Positions 19,742-27,792 of a DNA stretch of 64,000 nt are shown here, piece by piece. The stretch's first letter is position 1, and every line of letters starts with the position of its first letter. The stretch spans positions 5,522-69,521 of the forward strand of contig PBSL01000003.1 of assembly GCA_002726205.1 (NCBI GenBank), written 5' to 3'. The position numbers were made by a program, and so were the translations under genes. Origin of the DNA: Planctomycetaceae bacterium (lineage in GTDB: Bacteria; Planctomycetota; Planctomycetia; Planctomycetales; Planctomycetaceae). Under the pieces are notes generated by a model. It was given only the letters and a program-made list of their open reading frames with translations, did not search any database and was not told the origin of the DNA.

Positions 19742-19759
19742 CGGTGTTCTAGAACACCG
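19742..19759. terminator. 18-bp perfect palindrome between two convergent genes
   Basis: CGGTGTTCTAGAACACCG is fully self-complementary and spans the stop codon of the M28 peptidase (CTA at 19749-19751), three bases after the DUF368 stop. In RNA it would form a hairpin with a small central loop in either direction. Bidirectional termination is the simplest reading; no T-run follows. Confidence 0.45.
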
Positions 19760-20930
19760 AGAACAGCAGCAACTGGGTGGCACGGACCAACCACTTGCGA
19801 TCCGAGACGGTCATGGTCCCGGCGTCGAGGATCTGGCGCGCCTTGTTGCGGGTTCCGCTGATCAGCAACTTCTGCAGGTCCGTCAGCCCTTTCTGGCGCT
19901 CCTCCTCGAGCATCAGTGACGTGATGCGGAAGAGGGCCCGGGGTTCATCCAGCCCGCCATCGATGGAGTCGGTCCAGGTCGGGTCGGCGCGACCATCGGC
20001 CACCTCGGTGGCGACGGCCAGCACGAGGTTGGCAACGCGAGAGAGTTTCTTGAAATCGATCTTCCCGGGCTGATCCCTCGGCGTGTGGTAGTCGGGATGC
20101 TCTCCGGTGGAGAAGAACAGGAAGGGGACCTTGCGGTCACGAAACGGCCCGTAATCACTGCGGGTTCCAATCAGATCGACTCCCAGCCTGGCAACCTCCA
20201 GGCCCCCGGGCGTACCAACGCGATCCAGCACCGTCCGCAAGACCGGCGCGTGCTCGCTGCCCAGGCAGAACACCGTGGGCAACGGCAGGTTGCCCAGCGA
20301 ACGGCCGATCATGTCGGCGGTGATGAACAACCGGACCTGCTTGAGCGGCCAGGGAGCGTGGGCCGCGAACCATCGGGATCCCCACAACAGTCGTTCCTCG
20401 AGATCAAACCCGACGAACACCACGCTGCGTTCGAGACGTTTCTTGCGCGAGGTCAACTGGCGTGCCACTTCAAGCATCATCGCCACACCGCTGGCATTGT
20501 CGTCGGCCCCGGGAAACACGATCTTGTTGCGGACCCCGAGGTGATCAAAATGGGCACTGATGATCACGAACTCGTTGGCCCGACGTCCCGGTAACCAGGC
20601 CCCGACATTCCGCCCGATCGTGCGCGAGTTTCCCTGGTCATCCGGGCGACCCGGGATTGGCTGGAAGAAGTCCTTGCCGAAGAGGGGCTGCAATTTCAGT
20701 CGTCGAAAATGATCGCGGATGTACTCGGCCGACCGCAAAGACGACTCGCCCGATCGACCCTGCCGACGGGGATCGGCAAGCCAATGGACATGCGGCCGAA
20801 CTGCCTCGACGCTGATCGGCGTCGGTGTCCGCGGTTTTTCGGCCGTCAGGCCCGTCGACGCCATGCCGACGGCGGCTGAAAAGAGTGCCGCACAAGTCCT
20901 CAGCCGTCGGAAAAATGGCCGTCGTGGCAT
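19749..20930 (-). CDS. Secreted M28-family zinc metallopeptidase
   Basis: 393 aa from ATG 20930, which opens a signal-like N-terminus (basic PRRPFFRRLRT, then AALFSAAVGMAS). The M28 di-zinc site is complete: His127 in IISAHFDHLG, Asp144 in PGADDNASGVA, the Glu178/Glu179 pair in FDLEER, the later ITADMIGRS Asp, and a C-terminal His in PDYHTPRDQPGKI. Enzymes of this type are aminopeptidases or carboxypeptidases, usually exported. The last 60 residues are an extra helical tail. The gene converges on DUF368 with a 10-base gap holding a palindrome. Confidence 0.88.
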   Translation of the reverse strand: MPRRPFFRRLRTCAALFSAAVGMASTGLTAEKPRTPTPISVEAVRPHVHWLADPRRQGRSGESSLRSAEYIRDHFRRLKLQPLFGKDFFQPIPGRPDDQGNSRTIGRNVGAWLPGRRANEFVIISAHFDHLGVRNKIVFPGADDNASGVAMMLEVARQLTSRKKRLERSVVFVGFDLEERLLWGSRWFAAHAPWPLKQVRLFITADMIGRSLGNLPLPTVFCLGSEHAPVLRTVLDRVGTPGGLEVARLGVDLIGTRSDYGPFRDRKVPFLFFSTGEHPDYHTPRDQPGKIDFKKLSRVANLVLAVATEVADGRADPTWTDSIDGGLDEPRALFRITSLMLEEERQKGLTDLQKLLISGTRNKARQILDAGTMTVSDRKWLVRATQLLLFSVF

Positions 20931-21105
20931 CAATATCGCTCCGGGAATCCGGCGGCAGCCTAGTCCGCTTCGGCGGGTGCAACAAGCCTGAAGTCGGGTT
21001 TGGACGATTGTGACGAAGTTTCCTGTTGTACCGGTCCTGCCGTGGTCGATACAGCAGAAGAACGCCGGTGTGGCGTGCAGAACTCGCAATGATGGGAGCC
21101 AGACC

Positions 21106-21411
21106 ATGCGTCGAGGATCGATTCTGTCCGCATTCGTGGTAGCGGCCGTCGTGGCCCTGACCACCTCACTGGACTGTTCACCGGCCCGGGCCGCCGGTCC
21201 CGGCCAGCCGACCGACTGGAAGCGATTCTTCTACTACCCCTACATCTACTATCCCCACAACTTCCAGCGGTCCCAGGGCAGTTACAACCACCTGTACTAC
21301 CGCTATCCCCAGGTGCGGCGGATCCCCGTCTACAACCAGGGCTGGCATAACTTCTATCCGAGCAAGCGGCCGTATCACCGCGGCCACCACTTCATCCTCG
21401 ACGTCTTTTGA
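21106..21411 (+). CDS. Small exported Tyr/His-rich protein, function unknown
   Basis: 101 aa from ATG 21106, with GGGAG about nine bases upstream. A signal peptide (MRRGSILSAFVVAAVVALTT, cleavage near PARAA) precedes a mature part extremely rich in Tyr, His, Asn and Pro: FFYYPYIYYPHNFQ, NHLYYRYPQ, HNFYPSKRPYHRGHHF. The FYYPY-YYP-NF pattern is one I associate with small secreted planctomycete proteins, but I cannot attach a function. A strong terminator follows 60 bases downstream. Confidence 0.7.
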   Translation: MRRGSILSAFVVAAVVALTTSLDCSPARAAGPGQPTDWKRFFYYPYIYYPHNFQRSQGSYNHLYYRYPQVRRIPVYNQGWHNFYPSKRPYHRGHHFILDVF

Positions 21412-21471
21412 GAATCCGTTCATCAATCGTGGTGGCTCTCATTCAAGCCACTGCGAAGCCGGAGTGCGCCG

Positions 21472-21497
21472 GGCCCGTCCAGATTTCTGGACGGGCC
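21472..21497. terminator. Strong intrinsic terminator
   Basis: GGCCCGTCC-AGATTTCT-GGACGGGCC forms a perfect nine-pair GC-rich stem with an eight-base loop, followed on the plus strand by TTGTGCGTTTT. It ends the Tyr-rich protein transcript and lies ten bases before the stop of the convergent methylase, so it may work in both directions. Confidence 0.8.
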
Positions 21498-21507
21498 TTG
21501 TGCGTTT

Positions 21508-23379
21508 TCACGCGTCGGTGGAACTCAGCACGGTGGCAATCGCCGCATCGTCGAGCCCGTAGATCGTGAACACACACTGGTCAATCCGGCGCTCAATCTC
21601 CTCGACGGCAGCCTCTTCCCGCCGTCGTTCCCCCGATCGCGCTGGGTCGGACACCGCCAACAGAATTTCCACGTCATCGACGATCGACGCGTAGGACTGG
21701 CGGTGGAGCGAAAGTCCAAGGTCCGGCCAGAGAATCGGCAGGGACCGCAGTGAACCAATCTTGACCTGCGGAAACGTCGCCTGGCCGGATTCCCTGACTG
21801 CTGACGTATAGAGATGGCGGATCAGCCGGGAATTCAGCAGGCCGACCAGGTAGCGAGCATCGACTCCATTGGTCGGGTCGTAGAGAGCCAGCAGCGAGTT
21901 ACGGAAATAATCGGCGCCGCGCCGGGGTCCGACAACCGGAAAACGCGCCGTCTGACGAATCAGGAACCGGGCCCGCTGGTACGTGGCACGTGGTCGAACC
22001 GTGAAATATTCTCCTTCACCGGCCTGGTAATCCAGCTGCAGACACTTCGTTGGAGGAGCACATCGATAGCGGTGGACCTGCTTGCCTTCAAGCACGGGAG
22101 CGGTTCCTGGTGAACTGACAGCCGGCTCGACGATCAACCGGTTGGCACAATTCCCCGTGTGAACTCCCGGGTCGGCCACCAGCGAACCGAGGCTCTCGGC
22201 CCGCTCACGAAGGGCCGTGATCCAGGCGGCTTCGGTTTCCGTTGACCAACCCGCGCGGCCGCGCTGATCGCGGCGGGCGATCAGCGTGATCACCGGCGCC
22301 ACCGCCTCCGACCCAAACACCGCTTCCCCCCAATCGGTCACATCGTGCAAAGACATCTGCGAACCGACATCAGCGCGAAGATTTGCGTAACCGTCGAGAT
22401 GACTGACCTGGGTGGGCAAGACCATCGCAAGCGTGTGTCGGCACCGGTCCAGGCCGCGCCGGAGAAACATCCCGTGCAGCGTATCCCATCCACCACCGCC
22501 CCATCGCCTGAGATATTCCTGTTTTCGCACGGCATCGATTGAAATCGCCTGTCGGCCTGAAAACGAACCGAAGGGCGGGTTGCCCAGGACCACGTCAAAA
22601 CGATCGGACTCTTCCTGGAACTCGTCAAGCAATCCGTCACCGGGAGCCAGATGAGAGAAAATCGCAGCCGGCGGCAGCGAGTCGAGTCCAGCAGCCAACC
22701 AGACCCCGACCCGGGCCAGGTGCACGACCAGCGGATCGATGTCGACCCCGAACAGACACTCGTTGATTACCGCCTGTCGGAGCAGGGGATCGGGACCATC
22801 CTCTCCCTCGAGTCGATCCCAGATCCAACGTGCGGCGGCGACCAGAAATCGTCCGTCACCACAGGCCGGATCCAGGATCTTCAGCCGCAGCAATCCCTCC
22901 GGATCATCCGCCCAGGGTTGCAGTGCCCCGGCCACCAGCGTGTCGACAAGTTCCGGAGGTGTGAAGTAGGCTCCCAGGGTCCGTCGCCGCTTGGCCCGAC
23001 GGCACAGGACCAGCCTCTCGACATCATCACAGCAGGAGAGCTCGATCTCCTGCGGCGATCCGCTCGCCCGGCCCAACTCCCATCCCAGCAAAGCCTGGGA
23101 CAGGTCACCGAGATCCCAGCCGGCAAGGGCGTTAACGCAACTCTCGACCAGTTCCCCGGGCAACGCGGTCGCTCCCTCGAGTTCCGGAGACCGCAGGTCC
23201 GGACAGCGGGCGGCCGAAAGGATGGTGATCAACACCCGGCGAACTTCACCCGGGACGGCCGCGACGGCGACTCCCGAATCAACCAACGGGTCGGCCAGCC
23301 GCGCCACGGCCCGGGCCAGCCCGTCGTCAGCAGAATTCGCAGCAGACATCCGTCGGGGGTGGTCACTGGCGAGACTCAT
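21508..23379 (-). CDS. Solitary N6-adenine DNA methyltransferase (Eco57I/TaqI-like class)
   Basis: 623 aa. Motif X is GAYFTPPELVDTL at 136-148, SAM-binding motif I is ILDPACGDGRFLVAA at 168-182, and catalytic motif IV is NPPF at 267-270. The C-terminal 250 residues have the look of a TaqI-like specificity domain (VLEGKQVHRY, then RARFLIRQTARFPV and YLVGLLNSRLIRHLY). The first 130 residues show no PD-(D/E)xK nuclease motif. The protein is also much shorter than Type IIG fused enzymes, so it should methylate adenine without cutting. No restriction, specificity or defence gene is adjacent; recO and an M28 gene flank it. ATG 23379 used; ATG 23349 is an alternative. Confidence 0.85.
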   Translation of the reverse strand: MSLASDHPRRMSAANSADDGLARAVARLADPLVDSGVAVAAVPGEVRRVLITILSAARCPDLRSPELEGATALPGELVESCVNALAGWDLGDLSQALLGWELGRASGSPQEIELSCCDDVERLVLCRRAKRRRTLGAYFTPPELVDTLVAGALQPWADDPEGLLRLKILDPACGDGRFLVAAARWIWDRLEGEDGPDPLLRQAVINECLFGVDIDPLVVHLARVGVWLAAGLDSLPPAAIFSHLAPGDGLLDEFQEESDRFDVVLGNPPFGSFSGRQAISIDAVRKQEYLRRWGGGGWDTLHGMFLRRGLDRCRHTLAMVLPTQVSHLDGYANLRADVGSQMSLHDVTDWGEAVFGSEAVAPVITLIARRDQRGRAGWSTETEAAWITALRERAESLGSLVADPGVHTGNCANRLIVEPAVSSPGTAPVLEGKQVHRYRCAPPTKCLQLDYQAGEGEYFTVRPRATYQRARFLIRQTARFPVVGPRRGADYFRNSLLALYDPTNGVDARYLVGLLNSRLIRHLYTSAVRESGQATFPQVKIGSLRSLPILWPDLGLSLHRQSYASIVDDVEILLAVSDPARSGERRREEAAVEEIERRIDQCVFTIYGLDDAAIATVLSSTDA

Positions 23380-23541
23380 CGCGCATCCTGCATCGTCTGG
23401 GCCGGCGGCAGTGTATCACGGAATCCGGCGAAGTTCTCTTTCTGCCAGGCCGGGCATCGGCTATGGATGACTCGACAACGAACGCTCCCGGTCGCTGGAA
23501 CCGGGAAACCAGCCCCGGTGCCAGGAAGCGGAAGACGTCTG

Positions 23542-24273
23542 ATGGAGAAAACCGAGGCAGTGGTGATCCGGGTCGCGGACTTCAGCGAAACCAGTCGCGT
23601 GGTGACGTTGTTTTCCCGCGATTTCGGCAAGATCGCCGGCCTGGCAAAAGGAGGCAGACGGCTGAAGGGTCCGTTCGAGGCTGCTCTTGACCTGCTTGCG
23701 ACGTGTCAGATAGTCTTCCTCCGCAAATCCTCGGCCAGTCTCGATCTCCTCACCGAAGCCAAGCTGATTTCCCGGTTCCGGCCGTACGGCCGCAGCCTTC
23801 ATAGCCTCTACGGCGGCTACTACGTTGCCGAATTGCTCTCAGGTCTTACCGAAGACTACGATCCTCACCCGGTGCTGTATGACCAGGCCATTCTCGCACT
23901 CCAACGACTTGCCGGTGACGCCGACTTTCGCTCGGTGCTGCTGCGATTCGAGATGGCCTTGCTACGCGAGATCGGACAGCTGCCGGCCCTCGATTTCTGT
24001 ATCACCTGCAACACGCCCGTTGGCGACGATCGTCGCTTTGCTTTTTGGGTCTCCGCAGGAGGCCTGATCTGTTCCCATTGCCAGAGACCGGAGTACGGTT
24101 CCCCCACGATCACCGCCGACGCCGCAACACTGTTGTCGCGGTTTTCTGACCCGAACAGCCCGATTCCGGATATCCCGCCCGACCGGCTCCCGGAACTGCG
24201 GCGAGTGGTCACACCGGCCATCTGTCACGTGTTGGAGCATCGACCCAAGATGCTGCGTTTCCTTCCCTTTTGA
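23542..24273 (+). CDS. recO: Recombination mediator protein RecO
   Basis: 243 aa, normal length. The N-terminal OB fold begins MEKTEAVVIRVADFSETSRVV with FSRDFGKIAGLAKGGRR, and an all-helical domain follows. The zinc finger is complete: Cys153 and Cys156 (CITC) and Cys177 and Cys180 (CSHC). RecO anneals DNA and, with RecR, loads RecA onto SSB-coated single strands. The ATG is the first start giving a RecO N-terminus. It begins 162 bases from the divergent methylase start and is followed at a 63-base distance by the BamD-like lipoprotein. Confidence 0.93.
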   Translation: MEKTEAVVIRVADFSETSRVVTLFSRDFGKIAGLAKGGRRLKGPFEAALDLLATCQIVFLRKSSASLDLLTEAKLISRFRPYGRSLHSLYGGYYVAELLSGLTEDYDPHPVLYDQAILALQRLAGDADFRSVLLRFEMALLREIGQLPALDFCITCNTPVGDDRRFAFWVSAGGLICSHCQRPEYGSPTITADAATLLSRFSDPNSPIPDIPPDRLPELRRVVTPAICHVLEHRPKMLRFLPF

Positions 24274-24336
24274 GCCCATCACCTGGCCGGTTTCCCCGCC
24301 CCGGCCCCCAAAGACTTTCCTTCGTCAGGGATGACC

Positions 24337-25698
24337 ATGGAATCCAAGGTCGAACGCACCGCGATACTGCTCGCCGCCTGTTTGCTGGGATGTACTCCGG
24401 GCTGCCGCTCGCTGGAGGTCGGTGGCCTCGATCTCGTCACCGCCCCCGTCAACCGTTCACTGGCAGTGATGAAATCGGCGGTGTCCACCGACACCAGCCA
24501 GCACCCCGAGGCCGAATCGGGACCAACCGCCGTCGAGTTGGCCCGTTTCGAACAGGCCACCCGTCTTACCGAGGAAGGGAAACACGGCGAGGCCGAGACG
24601 TTGCTCGTCGATTTGAAGAACAAGGGCTACGCTCGTTTCTTTGACTTCTCCAGTCGCCGCCGCAAGTCCTTCGTCAAGAAGATCGACAAGGATCCTCGTC
24701 TGGGCGACACCCTGAACCCGCACCTGCTGGACCCCGGCGCCGCGCTCAGGGAAGACGCTCTTTTCCTGCTCGCCGAAAACCAGTTTCAGCTGAAGAAATT
24801 CGCACCGGCCCAGGACAACTTCACCGCGTTGATGACCGAGTTCCCCTCGACGCGGCACATCGATCGTGCGACCCAACGCCTCTTCGAAATTGGTCGCTAC
24901 TGGCTTGATTCTCAACATTTCTCGGCGGCCAGCACGATCCGACCCGCCGGCGCCATTGTTCCCGCGGCCGGCTCCGATCCTTCCACCACGCAGGGCTGGC
25001 TAATGACCATGCCGATCCTGCCCAACGTCACCGATCCAACCCGGCCGCTCTTCGACACGAAAGGGCGAGCCCTGCAGGCGTTGAAGTCGATCTGGTTGAA
25101 CGATCCCACCGGACACCTGGCCGATGATGCGTTGATGCTCAGTGCCGCGATCCACCTCGAGCAAAAGAACCGCCGCGAGGCCGACCGCATCCTGACCAAC
25201 CTCCGCAAGCTTTACCCGGACAGCCCCTACCTGGAACCGGCCTTTCTGCTGGGATCGCATGTCCGGTTGCTCTCCTACCAGGGCTCGGAATATGACCAGA
25301 CCCCGCTGGAAGAATCGGCGCAGCTGAAACGTAGCACGCTGGGGTTGTATCCGGGCATCAAGGAAAAGTCCCGCCTGGAAACGGAGCTCAAGGACATCGA
25401 AAATGCCCGGGCGGATCGAGAATGGCAGCGGGTCGAGTTCTACCGTAAGAAGAACCTGCCCAATGCCATGGCCATCCATCTCACCCAGATCCTCGCCCGT
25501 TTTCCCGGTACCGGGCATGCGAAACGCGCCCAGGCGATGCTGCGACAACTCGGTCCCGGCTACGCCAATGGCAAGTGGTTGGCCCAGGAAGTGCAATCGG
25601 TGGGCAACCCCCTGGCCAAGCCGGTTTCGACCAAGACTCCTTCCGGCTCTCTCAACGAGCCGGTAGACGCAAAAGCCCCCTTCCCGCCGAAGAGCTGA
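24337..25698 (+). CDS. TPR-type lipoprotein, BamD-like, function not proven
   Basis: 453 aa from ATG 24337, which has AGGG six bases upstream; ATG 24331 is also in frame. The N-terminus is a lipoprotein signal (AILLAACLLGC, then TPGC). The mature part has repeated helical hairpins of TPR type: AENQFQLKKFAPAQDNFTALMTEFPSTRHIDRATQRL, a block around LNDPTGHLADDALMLSAAIHLEQKNRREADRIL, and HLTQILARFPGTGHAKRA. The pattern of tetratricopeptides ending in aromatic-Pro plus a lipid anchor resembles BamD/YfiO, which helps insert outer membrane beta-barrels. It is twice the usual BamD length. The LptE-like lipoprotein follows on the same strand, supporting an outer-membrane assembly role, by inference. 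Confidence 0.7.
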   Translation: MESKVERTAILLAACLLGCTPGCRSLEVGGLDLVTAPVNRSLAVMKSAVSTDTSQHPEAESGPTAVELARFEQATRLTEEGKHGEAETLLVDLKNKGYARFFDFSSRRRKSFVKKIDKDPRLGDTLNPHLLDPGAALREDALFLLAENQFQLKKFAPAQDNFTALMTEFPSTRHIDRATQRLFEIGRYWLDSQHFSAASTIRPAGAIVPAAGSDPSTTQGWLMTMPILPNVTDPTRPLFDTKGRALQALKSIWLNDPTGHLADDALMLSAAIHLEQKNRREADRILTNLRKLYPDSPYLEPAFLLGSHVRLLSYQGSEYDQTPLEESAQLKRSTLGLYPGIKEKSRLETELKDIENARADREWQRVEFYRKKNLPNAMAIHLTQILARFPGTGHAKRAQAMLRQLGPGYANGKWLAQEVQSVGNPLAKPVSTKTPSGSLNEPVDAKAPFPPKS

Positions 25699-25758
25699 CC
25701 CGAAGCCAGCGACTACAACGTCCCTCGTCACGCCCCGCCACCTGGACGCACCAATCAC

Positions 25759-26298
25759 ATGTCCGCCCGAGACGAGAGAAGGCGAACGTCTTCCGTCAGA
25801 TCGCTTGCCGTGCTCGCGACACTGGCAATCTCGGGTTGCGGGTACATGGTCGGGCCGGCCCACCGCCAGCAGATCCGGACAATCTCGGTGCCGGTGTTCT
25901 CGTGCGATGACGACCGCCGGGGGCTGGGACTGCAGTTGACCCGGGCAGTCCACAAGGAAATCCAGCGGCGGTTGCCCTACCGGATCGTGACCGGGCCCGG
26001 CGCCGACTCGAGACTCACCGGGCGGGTCCTGGCGGCGTACAAGGATGTCCTCGGTGAAACCAGAAACGACGACCCTCGTGCGCTGCAGTTGCAGCTTGCT
26101 GTCGAAGTGACCTGGACCGATCTCCGGACGCAGCAAGTGCTTGCCCGCCGGAAGGTCTCTGACGACAGTCCCTCGGTCACGTTGTTGACACACACCGAAC
26201 TCGTCCCCGAAACCGGGCAGTCGATGGCCACCGCCTCGCAACAGGTCATGGATCGGATGGCTCGACAGATTGTCGACCTGCTCGAGGCGCCCTGGTAG
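25759..26298 (+). CDS. LptE-like LPS-assembly lipoprotein
   Basis: 179 aa with a lipobox: LAVLATLAISGCGY, Cys at residue 27. The following GYMVGPAHRQQIRTISVPVF and then LGLQLTRAVHKEIQRRLPYRIV match the LptE/RlpB pattern (GCGY, a short beta-strand with VPVF, then a helix before a 'sRLTG' strand, here SRLTGRVLAAYKD). LptE plugs the LptD barrel in outer-membrane LPS export. Together with lpxB and the FabZ-like gene it supports lipid A-type outer membrane biogenesis. The sulfatase starts 18 bases after its stop, which suggests cotranscription though not shared function. Confidence 0.75.
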   Translation: MSARDERRRTSSVRSLAVLATLAISGCGYMVGPAHRQQIRTISVPVFSCDDDRRGLGLQLTRAVHKEIQRRLPYRIVTGPGADSRLTGRVLAAYKDVLGETRNDDPRALQLQLAVEVTWTDLRTQQVLARRKVSDDSPSVTLLTHTELVPETGQSMATASQQVMDRMARQIVDLLEAPW

Positions 26299-26316
26299 AC
26301 ACTCCACGGACGACCG

Positions 26317-27765
26317 GTGACCACACCTCCCAATATCCTCTGGTACTGCACCGACCAGCAGCGATTCGACACGATCGCGGCACTCGGGAACCCCCACGTC
26401 AGAACCCCGACGATCGATGCGCTCGTCGCCGAAGGCACGGCGTTGACTCACTGCTATTGCCAGAGCCCCATTTGCACTCCCAGCCGGGCGAGCTTCCTGA
26501 CGGGGCTGTATCCGGGCCGGGCGCGGAACTGCCGTAACGGAAACCAGGACTACCCGAACCACCCCAAGCTCGTCTCGAAGCGACTGGCCGAAGCGGGTTA
26601 CGACTGCGGGCTGATCGGAAAATTCCACCTGCAAAGTGCTGGCCGTCGCACCGAACCTCGGCTCGACGACGGTTACCGCTACTGGAAATTTAGCCACGCA
26701 CCACGCGATGACTGGCCCGACGGTCACGATTATGCCGAGTGGGTTCGTTCCCTCGGGGGCGATCTCGACGAACTCCGCAACCGTGACGAACGTGTCCCGC
26801 CGGATCTGCACCAGACGGCCTGGGCGACCGAACGAGCAATGGAATTCGTCAGCCAGGAACGCTCGTCACCCTGGATGCTCAGCGTCAATATCTACGACCC
26901 GCATCCGCCCTTCATTCCACCCCGGATCTATGCCGAGCAGTTCGGGGCCGACGCGATGCCGGGACCGCACTTCCAGGAAAGTGACCTCGCAACCCAGGCC
27001 TCGCTGGCCGGTATCGACTTCCAGACGCTGGCCGCCCATCCCGACACCTTCAACGGGCGAAAGATCCAGGCCCTGTACTACGCGATGATCGCCCAGGTCG
27101 ATGAACAACTGGCCCGACTGCTGAATTGCCTGGACGCGACCCAACAGCGGGACAACACGCTGGTCATCTTCACCAGCGACCACGGCGAATCGCTGGGTGA
27201 CCATGGACTGCTGTTCAAGGGCTGCCGCTTCTACGAGGGCCTGGTCCGCGTTCCGCTGATTTTTCGTTGGCCTGGACATGTCCAGGCCGGACAGGTCAGC
27301 GACGCGCTGGTCGAACTGCTCGACAAGTCCTCGACAATCGTCGATGTCGCCGGTGCCCCGGGTCTCGACGAGTTGCAGGGACAAAGCCTCTGGCCAATGC
27401 TGTCCGGTCAAGCTCCTCTCGATCACCACCGCGATTTCGTCCGCAGCGAGTACTACGACGCGCTCGACGCGGCCTTTATCGGCACCGGTTCTCCCGACAC
27501 GCCGGTCGACGACACCGCAACCGACGACGACCCCGTTGCGGGGACCTTTGGCACCATGTACCGGGACCATCGCCACAAGCTCTCGGTCTACCACGGACAC
27601 GCGGTCGGCGAATTGTACGACCTGGTCGAGGATCCGTGGGAATTCCACAACCTCTGGGACGACCCCGGCAGCAGCGCGATCAAGTCCGAACTGCTCAAGT
27701 CCAGCTTCGACGCCACGGTCCTGACCGGCGTCGATGTCGGCACCCGTCGAATCGCACCGATGTGA
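26317..27765 (+). CDS. Sulfatase (alkaline-phosphatase superfamily) with CTPSR site
   Basis: 482 aa. The formylglycine consensus C-x-P-S-R is present at Cys53 (ICTPSRASFLTGLYPGR). Metal-site elements are TDQQRFDTI near the N-terminus and FTSDHGESLGDHGLLFKG in the middle, with FNVYDPHPPF-type sequence (SVNIYDPHPPF) between. The DQQRFDT opening and SDHGE-LGDHG block resemble the choline-sulfatase/phosphonate monoester hydrolase branch. The substrate is unknown; planctomycete sulfatases commonly act on marine sulfated polysaccharides. No signal peptide is visible from the GTG start, so it may be cytoplasmic or use another start. Activation would need an FGE elsewhere; the FGE-like protein here lacks its cysteines. 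Confidence 0.88.
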   Translation: MTTPPNILWYCTDQQRFDTIAALGNPHVRTPTIDALVAEGTALTHCYCQSPICTPSRASFLTGLYPGRARNCRNGNQDYPNHPKLVSKRLAEAGYDCGLIGKFHLQSAGRRTEPRLDDGYRYWKFSHAPRDDWPDGHDYAEWVRSLGGDLDELRNRDERVPPDLHQTAWATERAMEFVSQERSSPWMLSVNIYDPHPPFIPPRIYAEQFGADAMPGPHFQESDLATQASLAGIDFQTLAAHPDTFNGRKIQALYYAMIAQVDEQLARLLNCLDATQQRDNTLVIFTSDHGESLGDHGLLFKGCRFYEGLVRVPLIFRWPGHVQAGQVSDALVELLDKSSTIVDVAGAPGLDELQGQSLWPMLSGQAPLDHHRDFVRSEYYDALDAAFIGTGSPDTPVDDTATDDDPVAGTFGTMYRDHRHKLSVYHGHAVGELYDLVEDPWEFHNLWDDPGSSAIKSELLKSSFDATVLTGVDVGTRRIAPM

Positions 27766-27772
27766 ACCGGAA

Positions 27773-27792
27773 GAATCGCCGGTTGGCGATTC
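27773..27792. terminator. Hairpin between convergent sulfatase and ftsY
   Basis: GAATCGCC-GGTT-GGCGATTC is a perfect eight-pair stem with a four-base loop in the 25-base gap between convergent stops, touching the ftsY stop codon. It is likely a shared bidirectional terminator without a T-tract. Confidence 0.55.

Noticed and set aside
21508-23379. BREX (PglX) or DISARM methylase
   Set aside because: The protein is half the length of PglX and has none of the partner genes of those defence systems nearby.
22651-23541. In-frame extension upstream of recO
   Set aside because: It runs antisense through the methylase gene and does not resemble a RecO N-terminus; ATG 23542 gives the normal start.
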